Source: NVTR01 sp965237505
Lineage (GTDB): Bacteria; Pseudomonadota; Alphaproteobacteria; Rhodobacterales; Rhodobacteraceae
Assembly (NCBI GenBank): GCA_965237505.1
Contig: CBDEFR010000009.1
Location: 372,001 to 436,000 of the forward strand
Direction of reading: 5' to 3'
Length of the DNA: 64,000 bases
Every line of letters starts with the position of its first letter. Within the stretch, counting starts at the first letter, position 1. Positions 45,277 to 54,800 of the stretch are shown here, one piece after another. The notes beneath the pieces were generated by a model. It was not told the origin of the DNA. It searched no databases and saw only the letters and a list, made by a program, of their open reading frames with translations. Position numbers and translations under genes: made by a program.

Positions 45277-46284
45277 TCACCGCATCCACAGCCCGGCTTT
45301 CTTGATCTGATTGCGGATCGTCTGCTCGCGCCGGGGCAGGGCGTTCTGGTCAAACAACGCGCGCACCTTTTCGCCGCGGCCCTGACAGACCATGCGCTTA
45401 ATCGGTTCATGCTCCTTCAGAACTTTCTTGAGCTTGTTTGGCGCAGCAACCGCTTCCAGAACGTCTACCGTTCTTGCACTCTCGCGCGCATAAAGCAGCG
45501 GAAATGCCCGGTAATGGCAGGTGATGTCGCCGTCCAGCAAGCCTGCCGGCAGTAATGCACGCCCGCCTCCGAACGAATGGATCACCAGCGGCAGCGCCAC
45601 TTGATCAAGCCAGGGATCCAGCGACTGCGCCGCCAGGGTCTCGCCAGGGGCAGATCGAATTTCCAAAGCATACTCAAGGAAGCGCTGGCCAAATTCGTGG
45701 CCGCAACAATGGTAAAACCAACCGGCGTTGAAATACAGGTATCGGCGCCAGTACTCTTCCGGCTGCGTGCGATCCAGCGAGCTTGCAAAATCCAGCCCGA
45801 AACGTGCGTACAGCGACTTCCAGATGGCGCCGTAGCCGGGACCATAAAGTTCAGGTTGCGGCCAGGTGCCTTCCACGCGCTGCGACGCCGACGGCCGGTC
45901 AAAGTCAAACGGCACGCGCGACAGCGCCCCGGTCACCAGCGTGTCGGTGTCAAAGAATATGAATGGCGCGCCCTTAGGCAGCGCCAAAAGTGCTTCGATC
46001 TTGTTGCCGTAAGCGTAGTCCTGGCCAAAATGCCGCGATTCAAACGGCACGATTTCGGCACCGTATTCACCACACAGCAGGTCGCGCACCGCGTCGTTGC
46101 GCATTCTCGGGTCGCTTCGCCACATTGGCCCCGGCTGCGGCTAGGCCACAATCAGCCGGCCGGAAAACCCCGGATCAGAATATCGCAACGACGCTGCAAA
46201 CAGCAAAGCTTCATACATCAGGCGGCCGTGCTGGGCGACGATGAGAATATTGAAGGTCTGTGGTTTTTTCTTTTTACTTGCCAT
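45277..46284 (-). pseudogene. Glycosyltransferase-like protein with in-frame amber codon
   Basis: Starting at 46284 (MASKKKKPQTFNILIVAQHG) the frame runs about 47 codons to a TAG (46141-46143) and then continues without shift to 45277. A GAG-to-TAG change explains it (VA-stop-PQPGPMW). The downstream part contains the DxD-type motif FIFFDTDTLVTGAL, an acceptor-like YFNAGWFYHCC and HSFGGGR, consistent with a GT-A-fold glycosyltransferase of about 335 residues. Translation from the internal Met at 46125 would lack the first strand of the fold. Acceptor unknown. Confidence 0.65.
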
Positions 46285-46375
46285 GCAAGCCCTGCTCAGA
46301 GCCCATTGTTTGGGCGACTATAGGCGAGCAGGCGCTGGCCCAAAAGCACGTGTTGCAACAATAACGAGGAAAATC

Positions 46376-46783
46376 ATGAAACGCGCGTTGATAATCGCCG
46401 CCCTGCTCGCCGCCGCCCCAGCAACTGCGCAAAACTTCACCACCGCTGCCGAAGTCAAACCGATCGTCGGCGCGATCAAAGCGCAATGGATCGCGCTGCG
46501 GCCGTGGCAGGGGCAGGATTTGCTTTATTTCACCAATCTTCTGTCTTGGCGTTGTGGGCTGAGCGAGATCAGATTTTCGGTGAACGGCGGTGCGATCAAG
46601 GTTTACCAAGGCGAGCCGTGTTATGATCAGGAAGCCGCGCCGAATGCCCTGAAGGTGCTGGATATTCTGCCCTACATCACGTTCCCGGCCGACTCGGTGG
46701 ACACGATTGAAGTGATGACCACTTACGACGAAGGCTCCACCGACAGCGCCAGTTATGATCGCGCCGCCGTGCGGATCAATTAG
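46376..46783 (+). CDS. Secreted hypothetical protein
   Basis: 135 residues from the Met at 46376: signal peptide MKRALIIAALLAAAPATAQ, then a small domain with WRCGLSEIRFSVNGGAI and two cysteines (WRC, PCYDQ) that could form a disulfide, and a late DTIEVMTTYDEGS strand. An AGGAAAATC site lies upstream. I do not recognise the family. It is probably periplasmic. Confidence 0.65.
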   Translation: MKRALIIAALLAAAPATAQNFTTAAEVKPIVGAIKAQWIALRPWQGQDLLYFTNLLSWRCGLSEIRFSVNGGAIKVYQGEPCYDQEAAPNALKVLDILPYITFPADSVDTIEVMTTYDEGSTDSASYDRAAVRIN

Positions 46784-47087
46784 GCCCACACCCAGCATGA
46801 CGGAATCACCAGCAGCGGTATTCTGGCAACATTTGCCCGCACGCGGCTAAAATCGCCAAATGGCGCTGCCATCGTGCCCATTCCAGGTATTGATAAAACC
46901 ACGTAAAATCAACAATTTGCGTGGAGTACCTGCGATAATTGAAATGATGACGCTAAGAAAGGCTTGCGCACCCTCGGCAAGGGCTGACAAACTGCGTTCC
47001 ATTCTGGTTGCAAACAACCGACCCGGAGAAAGCGAACACCGTTCGAAACATGATCCGAAAACCAACAACAACATAGGGGGGATTCCC
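46784..47087. other. 304-bp leader region upstream of oppA
   Basis: An open frame in phase with oppA extends back to 46860 but has no conserved character. The segment just before the oppA ATG carries GGGGGGATT as ribosome-binding site. No terminator, operator or riboswitch fold was recognised. Confidence 0.4.
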
Positions 47088-48716
47088 ATGACAAAGATGC
47101 CACGAATACTCTTCGCGGGCCTGATGGCCAGCACCATGATCGTAAGTCCGCTGCTTGCGGCGGGCACTCACCCGGTAACCGGCGAGCCGCTCGCCGATGA
47201 CCAGACTTTTACTTACCGCCAGCTTGACGAATTCACGTCGCTGGATCCGCAGGTCGTCGAAGACGTGTCCGGTTCCGACATTATCCGCGACCTGTTCGAA
47301 GGTCTGTTCAATCAGGACGCCGACGGTAACTTGGTGCCTGGGGTAGCGCTCGAATTCACCACCAACGACGTCAAGGACGTCTACACCTTCACGCTGCGCC
47401 CCGAGGCCAAGTGGTCGAACGGCGATCCGGTGGTGGCAGGTGATTTCGTCTATGCATGGCAGCGTCTTGTCGATCCGGAACTCGGCTCGCCCTATTCTTG
47501 GTATGGTGAGTTGATGTCTGTAGAAAATGCTGGGGCGATTTTGGCTGGCGAAAAACCGATTACGGCTCTCGGCATCAAGGCCATTGACGATAATACACTT
47601 GAGGTCAAACTATCGGCGTCGCTTTCGTATTTTCCGTTGATGACCGTACATGCTTCGACCTTTCCCGTGCATAAAGCAACGTTGGACGAATTCGGCAACG
47701 ACTGGACCGAGCCGGGCAATATCGTGTCAAACGGTGCTTATGTACTGACGGAGCACGTACCAAATGAGCGTTCGGTGCGTGAACGCAACCCGATGTATTG
47801 GGACAACGCCAACACCATTATCGAAAAAACTGTGGCACTGATCGTCAATGACGAAAACGTTGCCCTGACCCGGTATTTCGCAGGCGAGTTTGACCGCACC
47901 GAAGTGCCGTCCGGCCAGTATCCGAAATTGAAGGCTGAATATCCGAACGAAGCCAACAGCTTCCCGCGTCTGTGTAACTATTACTACACGTTCAATCTGT
48001 CAGACAGCGGCCCCGAGGCGTTCCAGGACGTGCGCGTTCGTCAAGCGCTGAGCCTGGCGCTGGATCGTTCGATCATCACTGAAAAAGTACTGCAGGGCGG
48101 ACAGGTGGATGCCTACACGTTCACCCCGGCTGCGACGGCGAAATTTACCGTGCCTGACGTTGACATTGCCGGTTTGACCCAGGCCGAACGTGACGACCGG
48201 GCCGTGGCACTGCTGGCAGACGCTGGCTACAACGCGTCCAATCCGCTGGCGTTCGAAATGATCTATAACACCTCCGAAGGCCACAAGAAGATCGCCGTGG
48301 CGATGAGCCAGATGTGGAAGCAAAAGCTGGGTGCCGAAGTGACGCTTGCCAACCAGGAATGGAAGACCTTCCTGAACACCCGCGGCGAGCAGAACTTCCA
48401 GCTGGCCCGTGGTGCCTGGTGTGGTGACTACAACGAAGCCTCGACCTTCCTTGATCTGGTGGCGTCTGCTTCCGGCTATAACGACGGCAAATTTGCCAAC
48501 GCCCGGGTTGACGAGCTGCTGGCGATGGCGAAAACCGCCGCTGATCCACAGCCGCTCTATACCGAGATCGAACAAATCATCGCCGCCGAAGTGCCGATCA
48601 TTCCGGTTTACCACTACGCCGGTGTGCTGATGCTTGACAGCGATCTGGGCGGCTGGCCGATCCAGAACGTCGAGCAGAACTGGTACTCGAAAGACCTCTA
48701 CAAGATCGCCGAATAA
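47088..48716 (+). CDS. oppA: Oligopeptide ABC transporter, substrate-binding protein
   Basis: 542 residues. The signal peptide MTKMPRILFAGLMASTMIVS ends at LLAAG. The SBP_bac_5 fold is clear: FTSLDPQVVEDVSGSDIIRD, VYTFTLRPEAKWSNGDPV, and the late HKKIAVAMSQMWKQKLGAEV. It is periplasmic and captures peptides for the OppBC permease. The start at 47088 follows a strong G-rich ribosome-binding site. It is the first gene of a five-part operon encoded in four ORFs. Confidence 0.93.
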   Translation: MTKMPRILFAGLMASTMIVSPLLAAGTHPVTGEPLADDQTFTYRQLDEFTSLDPQVVEDVSGSDIIRDLFEGLFNQDADGNLVPGVALEFTTNDVKDVYTFTLRPEAKWSNGDPVVAGDFVYAWQRLVDPELGSPYSWYGELMSVENAGAILAGEKPITALGIKAIDDNTLEVKLSASLSYFPLMTVHASTFPVHKATLDEFGNDWTEPGNIVSNGAYVLTEHVPNERSVRERNPMYWDNANTIIEKTVALIVNDENVALTRYFAGEFDRTEVPSGQYPKLKAEYPNEANSFPRLCNYYYTFNLSDSGPEAFQDVRVRQALSLALDRSIITEKVLQGGQVDAYTFTPAATAKFTVPDVDIAGLTQAERDDRAVALLADAGYNASNPLAFEMIYNTSEGHKKIAVAMSQMWKQKLGAEVTLANQEWKTFLNTRGEQNFQLARGAWCGDYNEASTFLDLVASASGYNDGKFANARVDELLAMAKTAADPQPLYTEIEQIIAAEVPIIPVYHYAGVLMLDSDLGGWPIQNVEQNWYSKDLYKIAE

Positions 48717-48738
48717 CGCGATTCTAAGCTTCGGTGTT

Positions 48739-48763
48739 CCGGTCCCCTGATAATGGGGGCCGG
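48739..48763 (+). terminator. Intercistronic hairpin between oppA and oppB
   Basis: CCGGTCCCC (48739-48747) and GGGGGCCGG (48755-48763) form a 9-bp stem with one G-U pair and a 7-nt loop. No U-tract follows. This position in ABC operons commonly holds an attenuator or mRNA-protecting hairpin that keeps the binding protein in excess over the permease. Confidence 0.55.
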
Positions 48764-48789
48764 GGCGTCGTCATTGGGATGCTCGGACC

Positions 48790-49713
48790 ATGATACGCTA
48801 CATCATCCGCAGGCTTCTGGTTGCGATACCGACGCTGCTGATCCTGGTGGTCATATGTTTTTATCTGATGCAGACCGCGCCCGGCGGCCCTTTTACCTCT
48901 GAACGCCCATTGCCGGCCCAGGTTCTGGCCAATATCGAAGCCAAATACGGCCTCGACCAGCCACTGATCAAACAGATGTGGATCTATGTCGTTGGCATCG
49001 TCACCGAGCTCGATTTCGGCCCCTCCTACCAATACAAAGACCGCAGCGTTAATGACATTATCGCGCAGGGTTTTCCGGTCACTCTGACGTACGGTTTCAT
49101 ATCTTTCGTGGTGGCGACGCTTGTTGGCGTCAGCCTGGGCGTGGTTGCCGCCATCCGGCATAACTCGTTGCTGGATTATATTGCGGTCGGCGCGACATTT
49201 TCGGCCCAAGCCCTGCCGAATTTCGTCATGGCCCCGATCTTGATCTACGTCTTTACGTTCCGGCTGGAATGGCTGCCCGGCGGCGGCTGGAACGGCGGCC
49301 AATGGCAGTTCCTGATCATGCCGGTGATCGCGCTGTCGACATCGTTCATGGCCTCGATTGCCCGTATCACCCGTTCCTCGATGCTGGAGGTGCTGAATTC
49401 CAATTTCATCCGCACCGCCAAGGCCAAAGGCCTGCCCACCAGCGCGATCATCTGGCGTCACGCGATGAAACCCACAATGATGCCGGTGGTGTCGTATCTG
49501 GGTCCGGCATTCGTCGGCATGATCACCGGTTCGGTGGTCATCGACATGTTCTTTTCCACCGGCGGCATCGGGCGGTTTTACGTGAACTCGGCACTCAACC
49601 GCGACTATTCAGTGATGCTGGGGCTGACCATCCTGTATGGCGGTCTGACCATCACCTTCAACCTGATCATCGACGTTCTGTACGCCTGGCTCGATCCGAA
49701 AATCAGGTATTAG
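48790..49713 (+). CDS. oppB: Oligopeptide ABC transporter, permease OppB
   Basis: 307 residues, six membrane helices, the N-terminal MIRYIIRRLLVAIPTLLILV and the BPD_transp_1 EAA-loop region RTAKAKGLPTSAIIWRHAMK. It forms the transmembrane channel with OppC. The oppC start is 4 bp past the stop. Confidence 0.93.
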   Translation: MIRYIIRRLLVAIPTLLILVVICFYLMQTAPGGPFTSERPLPAQVLANIEAKYGLDQPLIKQMWIYVVGIVTELDFGPSYQYKDRSVNDIIAQGFPVTLTYGFISFVVATLVGVSLGVVAAIRHNSLLDYIAVGATFSAQALPNFVMAPILIYVFTFRLEWLPGGGWNGGQWQFLIMPVIALSTSFMASIARITRSSMLEVLNSNFIRTAKAKGLPTSAIIWRHAMKPTMMPVVSYLGPAFVGMITGSVVIDMFFSTGGIGRFYVNSALNRDYSVMLGLTILYGGLTITFNLIIDVLYAWLDPKIRY

Positions 49714-49717
49714 CGCG

Positions 49718-50653
49718 ATGAGTATTGTCTCCAACAACGAACAGATCGAACGCATCGCCGAAAAACTGGTCGAGGCTGAACAGATCAAAGGCCGCTCGCT
49801 CTGGCAGGATGCGTTCGCGCGCTTCATTCGCAACAAGGCGGCTGTCGGCTCACTGACGATCCTGCTGCTGGTGCTACTATTCACGCTGATCGGGCCATCT
49901 TTTGCAGTCTGGTCGAACGAAGAGATCGACTGGGCGCGCATGGGCGACGTGGCCACAGAGGGCAAGCCGTCCATCGATAACGGCCATTTCTTCGGTCTCG
50001 ATCCTTTGGGTCGTGACTTATTCTCTCGCTCGATTCAGGCCACCCAAACCTCGCTTATGGTTGGCGTCATCGGCGCGCTAGTGGCAGTCGTCATCGGCAC
50101 GCTTTACGGCGCGGTTTCAGGCTTCGTCGGCGGCTGGGTCGACAATGTGATGATGCGCACCGTCGATATCCTGATCGCCATACCGTATATGTTCATCATC
50201 ATCCTGCTGATGGTGATGTTCGAGCGCTCGCTGCTCATGCTGTTTGTCGGCATCGGTGTGGTCAGTTGGCTGGACATGAGCCGGATTGTGCGCGGCCAGA
50301 CCCTGGCCCTGAAACACCGCGAGTTCATTGAGGCCGCACAGGCCGCAGGTGTCGGCTGGTTCGCCATCGTGCTGCGCCACATCCTGCCCAACCTGCTGGG
50401 CGTTGTGGTGGTCTACGCGACACTGCTGGTGCCGGCGATGATCATGGTCGAAAGCTTTATTTCCTTCCTGGGGCTTGGTGTGCAGGAACCCAACACCTCT
50501 CTCGGCGCGCTAATATCGGAAGGCGCAAGCCAAATCCTGTACGGCACGATTTGGCAACTGGTGGTGCCGCTGTTTTTCTTCCTGATCACAGTCATCAGCT
50601 TTTTCTTCATCGGTGACGGTCTGCGCGACGCGCTTGACCCGAAGGACCAGTGA
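49718..50653 (+). CDS. oppC: Oligopeptide ABC transporter, permease OppC
   Basis: 311 residues. The N-terminal OppC-type helix (NKAAVGSLTILLLVLLFTLI) is followed by GLDPLGRDLFSRSIQATQTS, the EAA loop EFIEAAQAAGVGWFAIVLRH, and FISFLGLGVQEPNTSLGALI. These residues fit dipeptide/oligopeptide permeases. The next ORF starts 2 bp after the stop. Confidence 0.93.
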   Translation: MSIVSNNEQIERIAEKLVEAEQIKGRSLWQDAFARFIRNKAAVGSLTILLLVLLFTLIGPSFAVWSNEEIDWARMGDVATEGKPSIDNGHFFGLDPLGRDLFSRSIQATQTSLMVGVIGALVAVVIGTLYGAVSGFVGGWVDNVMMRTVDILIAIPYMFIIILLMVMFERSLLMLFVGIGVVSWLDMSRIVRGQTLALKHREFIEAAQAAGVGWFAIVLRHILPNLLGVVVVYATLLVPAMIMVESFISFLGLGVQEPNTSLGALISEGASQILYGTIWQLVVPLFFFLITVISFFFIGDGLRDALDPKDQ

Positions 50654-50654
50654 C

Positions 50655-52475
50655 ATGGGCCTGTTGAACGTTGAAAACCTGTCAGTTTCCTTCCGGACAC
50701 CCGATGGTCTGATCGAAGCGGTCAAAGGCGTGAGCTTTCACATCGAGCCGGGCGAATGCCTGGGCATCGTCGGCGAAAGCGGATCCGGCAAAAGCCAGAC
50801 GTTCATGGCGATCATGGGCCTGTTGGCGGACAATGGGCGCACCGCGGGCGTGGTGGATTTTGATGGCCACGACTTGCTCAATCTGACAACCAAAAAGCAA
50901 AATGCGATCCGCGGTGCGCAGGTTTCGATGATCTTTCAGGACCCGCTGACGGCGCTGACCCCGCACATGCGTATTGGCGACCAAATGCAAGAGGTGCTGC
51001 GCCTGCACAAAGGCTTGACCGGAGCAAGCGCGATGGAGCAGTGCCAGCACTGCCTTTCGCGGGTGCAGATACCCGAAGCCAAACGCCGCCTGCGGCAGTT
51101 CCCGCATGAGCTTTCGGGTGGCATGCGCCAACGGGTGATGATCGCAATGGCGATGCTGTGCAACCCGCGCCTGCTGATCGCCGATGAGCCGACAACCGCG
51201 CTCGACGTCACGGTCCAGGCCGAGATTCTCGACCTGATGGTGGGCTTGCAAAAACAAGAAGGCACCGCGATTGCGCTGATCACTCATGACATGGGCGTAG
51301 TCGCGCGGATGTGCGACCGGATCGAAGTGATGCGGCTCGGAAAATTCGTCGAAAATGGCACCGCTCAGGGAATTTTTCACGCCCCACAGCAAGACTACAC
51401 CCGGATGCTGCTGGCCGCGATGCCACGCATTGATCAGCCCAACAAGTCCAAGCCGCTGAGCCCATTGTCCAAAGACAGTGAAACCGTGCTGACAGTGGAT
51501 GATGTCAAAGTCCATTTCCCGATCCGAATTGATGAAGGCTTGTTTGGCAGAAAGGTCCCGCTCAAGGCCGTAGACGGCGTCAGCTTTGATCTGCGCTCGG
51601 GCGAAACCCTTGGCATAGTTGGCGAAAGCGGCTGTGGCAAATCCACTCTGGCGCGCGCAGTGCTGCAGCTGATCCCGCCGACCTTTGGCGCCGTCGCCTG
51701 GCTGGGCAAACCGATTATCAACCTGCGCCGCAGCGAAATGATCCCCTATCGCAAAGACCTGCAGATTGTCTTTCAGGACCCACTGGCCAGCCTCGATCCA
51801 CGCATGACCATCGCCACTTCAATCGCAGAACCGCTGAGAACCTTTCAGCCGGGTCTCACCAGCCGGCAGCGTAAACTGGCGGTGGCCGAGATGATGGAAA
51901 AGGTCGATCTCGACCAAATCCTAATCAACCGCTACCCGCACGAACTTTCCGGTGGTCAAAACCAGCGCGTCGGCATTGCGCGCGCGATGATCAACCGCCC
52001 GCGGCTGATTATTTGCGACGAAGCGGTGTCAGCCCTTGATGTTTCAATCCAGGCCCAGGTGGTGGATCTGCTAAAGGACCTGCAGGCCGAATTTGGCCTG
52101 TCGATGATTTTCATCAGCCACGATCTGGCGGTGGTGCGCGAAATTTCGCACCGCATTCTGGTGCTTTATCTGGGACGTACGGTCGAGCTTGCTGACCGCG
52201 ACACGATCTATGGTGACCCGCGCCATCCCTATACCCAATCGCTGATTTCGGCGGTGCCGATCCCGGATCCGTTGATCGAGCGCACGCGAACCCGGATCAA
52301 ACTGCCCGGCGAGCTGCCTTCGCCGCTTGACCCCGGTGCGGCGCTGCGATTCTTACCCTCGCGCCTGGCCGTGGGCCAGCGCAACTATGTTCCGCGCCTT
52401 AACGAAGTCGCGCCGGATCACTTTGTCGCCGAACATGACCCGATCGAGGACCTGCTGGCCGGAAAAGCGGCCTAA
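50655..52475 (+). CDS. Oligopeptide ABC transporter, fused OppD-OppF ATPase
   Basis: 606 residues with two complete ABC cassettes. The first has Walker A GESGSGKS, signature LSGGMRQR and Walker B RLLIADEPTTALD; the second has GESGCGKS, LSGGQNQR and RLIICDEAVSALD. The linker is around residues 265-280. Separate OppD and OppF subunits are the more familiar form. Near the C-terminus the usual Cys-rich oligopeptide-transporter tail is altered (GAALRFLPSRLAVGQRN), lacking the expected cysteines. Confidence 0.9.
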   Translation: MGLLNVENLSVSFRTPDGLIEAVKGVSFHIEPGECLGIVGESGSGKSQTFMAIMGLLADNGRTAGVVDFDGHDLLNLTTKKQNAIRGAQVSMIFQDPLTALTPHMRIGDQMQEVLRLHKGLTGASAMEQCQHCLSRVQIPEAKRRLRQFPHELSGGMRQRVMIAMAMLCNPRLLIADEPTTALDVTVQAEILDLMVGLQKQEGTAIALITHDMGVVARMCDRIEVMRLGKFVENGTAQGIFHAPQQDYTRMLLAAMPRIDQPNKSKPLSPLSKDSETVLTVDDVKVHFPIRIDEGLFGRKVPLKAVDGVSFDLRSGETLGIVGESGCGKSTLARAVLQLIPPTFGAVAWLGKPIINLRRSEMIPYRKDLQIVFQDPLASLDPRMTIATSIAEPLRTFQPGLTSRQRKLAVAEMMEKVDLDQILINRYPHELSGGQNQRVGIARAMINRPRLIICDEAVSALDVSIQAQVVDLLKDLQAEFGLSMIFISHDLAVVREISHRILVLYLGRTVELADRDTIYGDPRHPYTQSLISAVPIPDPLIERTRTRIKLPGELPSPLDPGAALRFLPSRLAVGQRNYVPRLNEVAPDHFVAEHDPIEDLLAGKAA

Positions 52476-52567
52476 TCCTTCTTTCTTACTCGACTATCCC
52501 CGCCGGAAGCGCGATTTTTCAGCGAAAAATCGTAATATTTTACCTTTGGCGGAGTTAGGCGAAAGAG

Positions 52568-52588
52568 AAGCCGTCCGGTGGACGGCTT
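52568..52588 (+). terminator. Hairpin after the opp operon
   Basis: AAGCCGTCC (52568-52576) and GGACGGCTT (52580-52588) are perfectly complementary with a 3-nt loop, about 95 bp after the last opp gene. No clear U-tract follows on the plus strand, so termination strength is uncertain. Confidence 0.5.
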
Positions 52589-52734
52589 CAGCCGAGAACG
52601 GGCGAAGCCCTTTTGAACAGAAGATACACAGCTTCGTGCAGTCGGCAGGACTTGAAATAACTTCGGTCAATGTCGCAATCGAGAGAGTCAGGTCGGCGAT
52701 CCTGCCGCTCATATTGGCTCGGGAGGACCAGCAT

Positions 52735-53691
52735 ATGAAGATCGGCTTTATCGGACTTGGCAACGTCGGCGCCAAACTTGCGGGCAGTATTCAGCGCCAC
52801 GGCCACGAACTGTGGGTGCGCGACCTGGATCGCGGCCGCGCAGCGCCGATTCTGAGCAACGGTGCCCACTGGGCCGACAGCCCGCGCGAATTGACTGAAA
52901 ACTGCCACATGATCATCACCTGCCTGCCCAATCCAGCCGCCTGTTCGCGCGTTTTGGAGGCCAACGACGGTATCCTGGCGGGCCTGTCGGCGGGCAAGAT
53001 ATGGGCCGAAATGTCCACCACCGATGCCGCCGAAGTCATTCGTCTGGCTGATCTGGTGCGTGCCAAGGGTGCGGAACCGATCGAATGCCCGGCCTCAAGT
53101 GGCTGCCACCGCGCCGCGACCGGCAATATCTCGATCTTTGCCGGCTGCAGTCGTGAGACTTTTGAACGGGTTCTCCCAATCCTTACGGTGCTGGGCAGGC
53201 GAGTGTTGCATACCGGCGATGTCGGCACTGCCTCGATCTTGAAAGTCACGACCAACTATCTGGCCACCGCCAATCTGGTGACCCTGTGCGAGGCTCTGGT
53301 GACTTGCAAGGCCGCCGGGCTGGACCTTAACACGACGTATGAGGCGATCAGAATCTCGTCCGGCAACTCGTTTGTTCATGAGACCGAAAGCCAGGTGATT
53401 CTGAACGGATCGCGCGACATCAGTTTCACGATGGACCTGGTGCTCAAGGATATTTCGCTGTTTCAGAAGATTGCCGAAGGTGCCGGCGTGGATTTGGAAA
53501 TCTCTCCCAAACTGGTGGAGATATTCAAAGACGGAATTGACCGGTTCGGCCCCCGCGAACTGTCGCCCAACATCATCAGACGGCTGGAAGAAACCAGCGG
53601 GATCACCATCCGCGCGCCGGGGTTTCCGCCGGAGATTGTGGATGATGAAGCGCAAGCGGCGGGCTATGAAGTCACACCCAACCGCGGCTGA
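52735..53691 (+). CDS. NAD(P)-dependent oxidoreductase, 3-hydroxyisobutyrate dehydrogenase family
   Basis: 318 residues. The Rossmann motif GFIGLGNVGAKLAGSI is at the start, ASSGCHRAATGNISIFAG replaces the usual substrate-loop DAPVSGG motif, and the catalytic lysine lies in STILK-like TASILKVTTNYL. GGAGG precedes the ATG at 52735. It belongs to the beta-hydroxyacid dehydrogenases; the changed loop means the substrate cannot be assumed to be hydroxyisobutyrate. Confidence 0.85.
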   Translation: MKIGFIGLGNVGAKLAGSIQRHGHELWVRDLDRGRAAPILSNGAHWADSPRELTENCHMIITCLPNPAACSRVLEANDGILAGLSAGKIWAEMSTTDAAEVIRLADLVRAKGAEPIECPASSGCHRAATGNISIFAGCSRETFERVLPILTVLGRRVLHTGDVGTASILKVTTNYLATANLVTLCEALVTCKAAGLDLNTTYEAIRISSGNSFVHETESQVILNGSRDISFTMDLVLKDISLFQKIAEGAGVDLEISPKLVEIFKDGIDRFGPRELSPNIIRRLEETSGITIRAPGFPPEIVDDEAQAAGYEVTPNRG

Positions 53692-53726
53692 TGGACCTTT
53701 GGATCGCCACCACGTAGTCAGACATC

Positions 53727-54800
53727 ATGGCGCTTCATTTCAGCACTCTGGCAGATTTTGAAAACCACGGTTATGACGCGGTAATTGACGTTCGCACACC
53801 GGCCGAGTTTGCCATTGACCACATTCCTGCGGCGATAAACCTGCCGGTTCTGAGCGACGAAGAACGCACCCGCGTCGGAACCATCTACACCCAGGACAAT
53901 GCCTTCAGCGCCAAGATAATTGGCGCTGCGATGGTGGCGCGCAATGCCGCGATGCACCTGGATGGCCCACTTGCGGACAAGGACGGCGCCTGGCGGCCGC
54001 TGATCTACTGCTGGCGCGGTGGCCAGCGGTCAGGCTCATTCGCGACGATCCTTGCGCAGGTTGGTTGGCGAACGCAGGTGGTGGCGGGCGGCTATCAGAC
54101 CTATCGCAGGCTGATCGCGCGGGCCATGTATGACGAGCCGTTGCCGCATCGCCTGATCGTGCTGGACGGCAATACCGGCACCGCCAAGACCGAGCTTTTG
54201 CACCTGTTGGCCAGGCGCGGCCAGCAAGTGGTCGATCTCGAAGGTCTGGCGGCGCATCGCGGTTCGGTCTTTGGCGCGGTGGCGCGCCCGCAGCCCAGCC
54301 AGAAGGCTTTTGAGGGCGCCCTTGCCTGGGCGTTCGAGCGCTGTGATCCGGCGCGGGCGGTGCTGGTGGAGGCGGAATCCAGCAAAATCGGCGGGCTGCT
54401 GATCCCGCCTGCGCTGTGGAAGGCGATGAAATCCGCGCCGCGCCTTCGTGTGGCCGCGCCGATCGCGGCGCGTGCGGCCTATTTGATCCGTGCATACGGC
54501 GACATCGCGCACGACCATGCGAGCCTGACTGAAACCCTGGCCGCGCTGATCCCGCATCAGGGCAAAGAGCGCGTGGAGCATTGGCAGGGTCTGGTTCAGG
54601 GCGGCCAATATCAGATTTTGGCGACCGAATTGATGCGCGACCATTATGATCCGCGCTATGCCAAGGCGCGCGCGCTCAGATCGGACCGCCAGATTGGTGA
54701 AGTCATGACTGGTGAACTGACCCAAAGTGGCTTGGAGGCCACCGTTGACCGGCTGATCTCTTTGATCGCCGATTTACAGCCGGGCTTAGGTTATCTGTAA
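53727..54800 (+). CDS. mnmH: tRNA 2-selenouridine synthase
   Basis: 357 residues. The N-terminal rhodanese domain carries the active-site cysteine in LIYCWRGGQRSGS; a P-loop-like LDGNTGTAKTELLHLL follows, with Ala in place of the usual last Gly. EGLAAHRGSVFG is a strong MnmH mark. The enzyme replaces sulfur with selenium at the wobble uridine of tRNAs for Lys, Glu and Gln, using selenophosphate from SelD. The 3' end overlaps the convergent selD by 15 bp. Confidence 0.93.
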   Translation: MALHFSTLADFENHGYDAVIDVRTPAEFAIDHIPAAINLPVLSDEERTRVGTIYTQDNAFSAKIIGAAMVARNAAMHLDGPLADKDGAWRPLIYCWRGGQRSGSFATILAQVGWRTQVVAGGYQTYRRLIARAMYDEPLPHRLIVLDGNTGTAKTELLHLLARRGQQVVDLEGLAAHRGSVFGAVARPQPSQKAFEGALAWAFERCDPARAVLVEAESSKIGGLLIPPALWKAMKSAPRLRVAAPIAARAAYLIRAYGDIAHDHASLTETLAALIPHQGKERVEHWQGLVQGGQYQILATELMRDHYDPRYAKARALRSDRQIGEVMTGELTQSGLEATVDRLISLIADLQPGLGYL

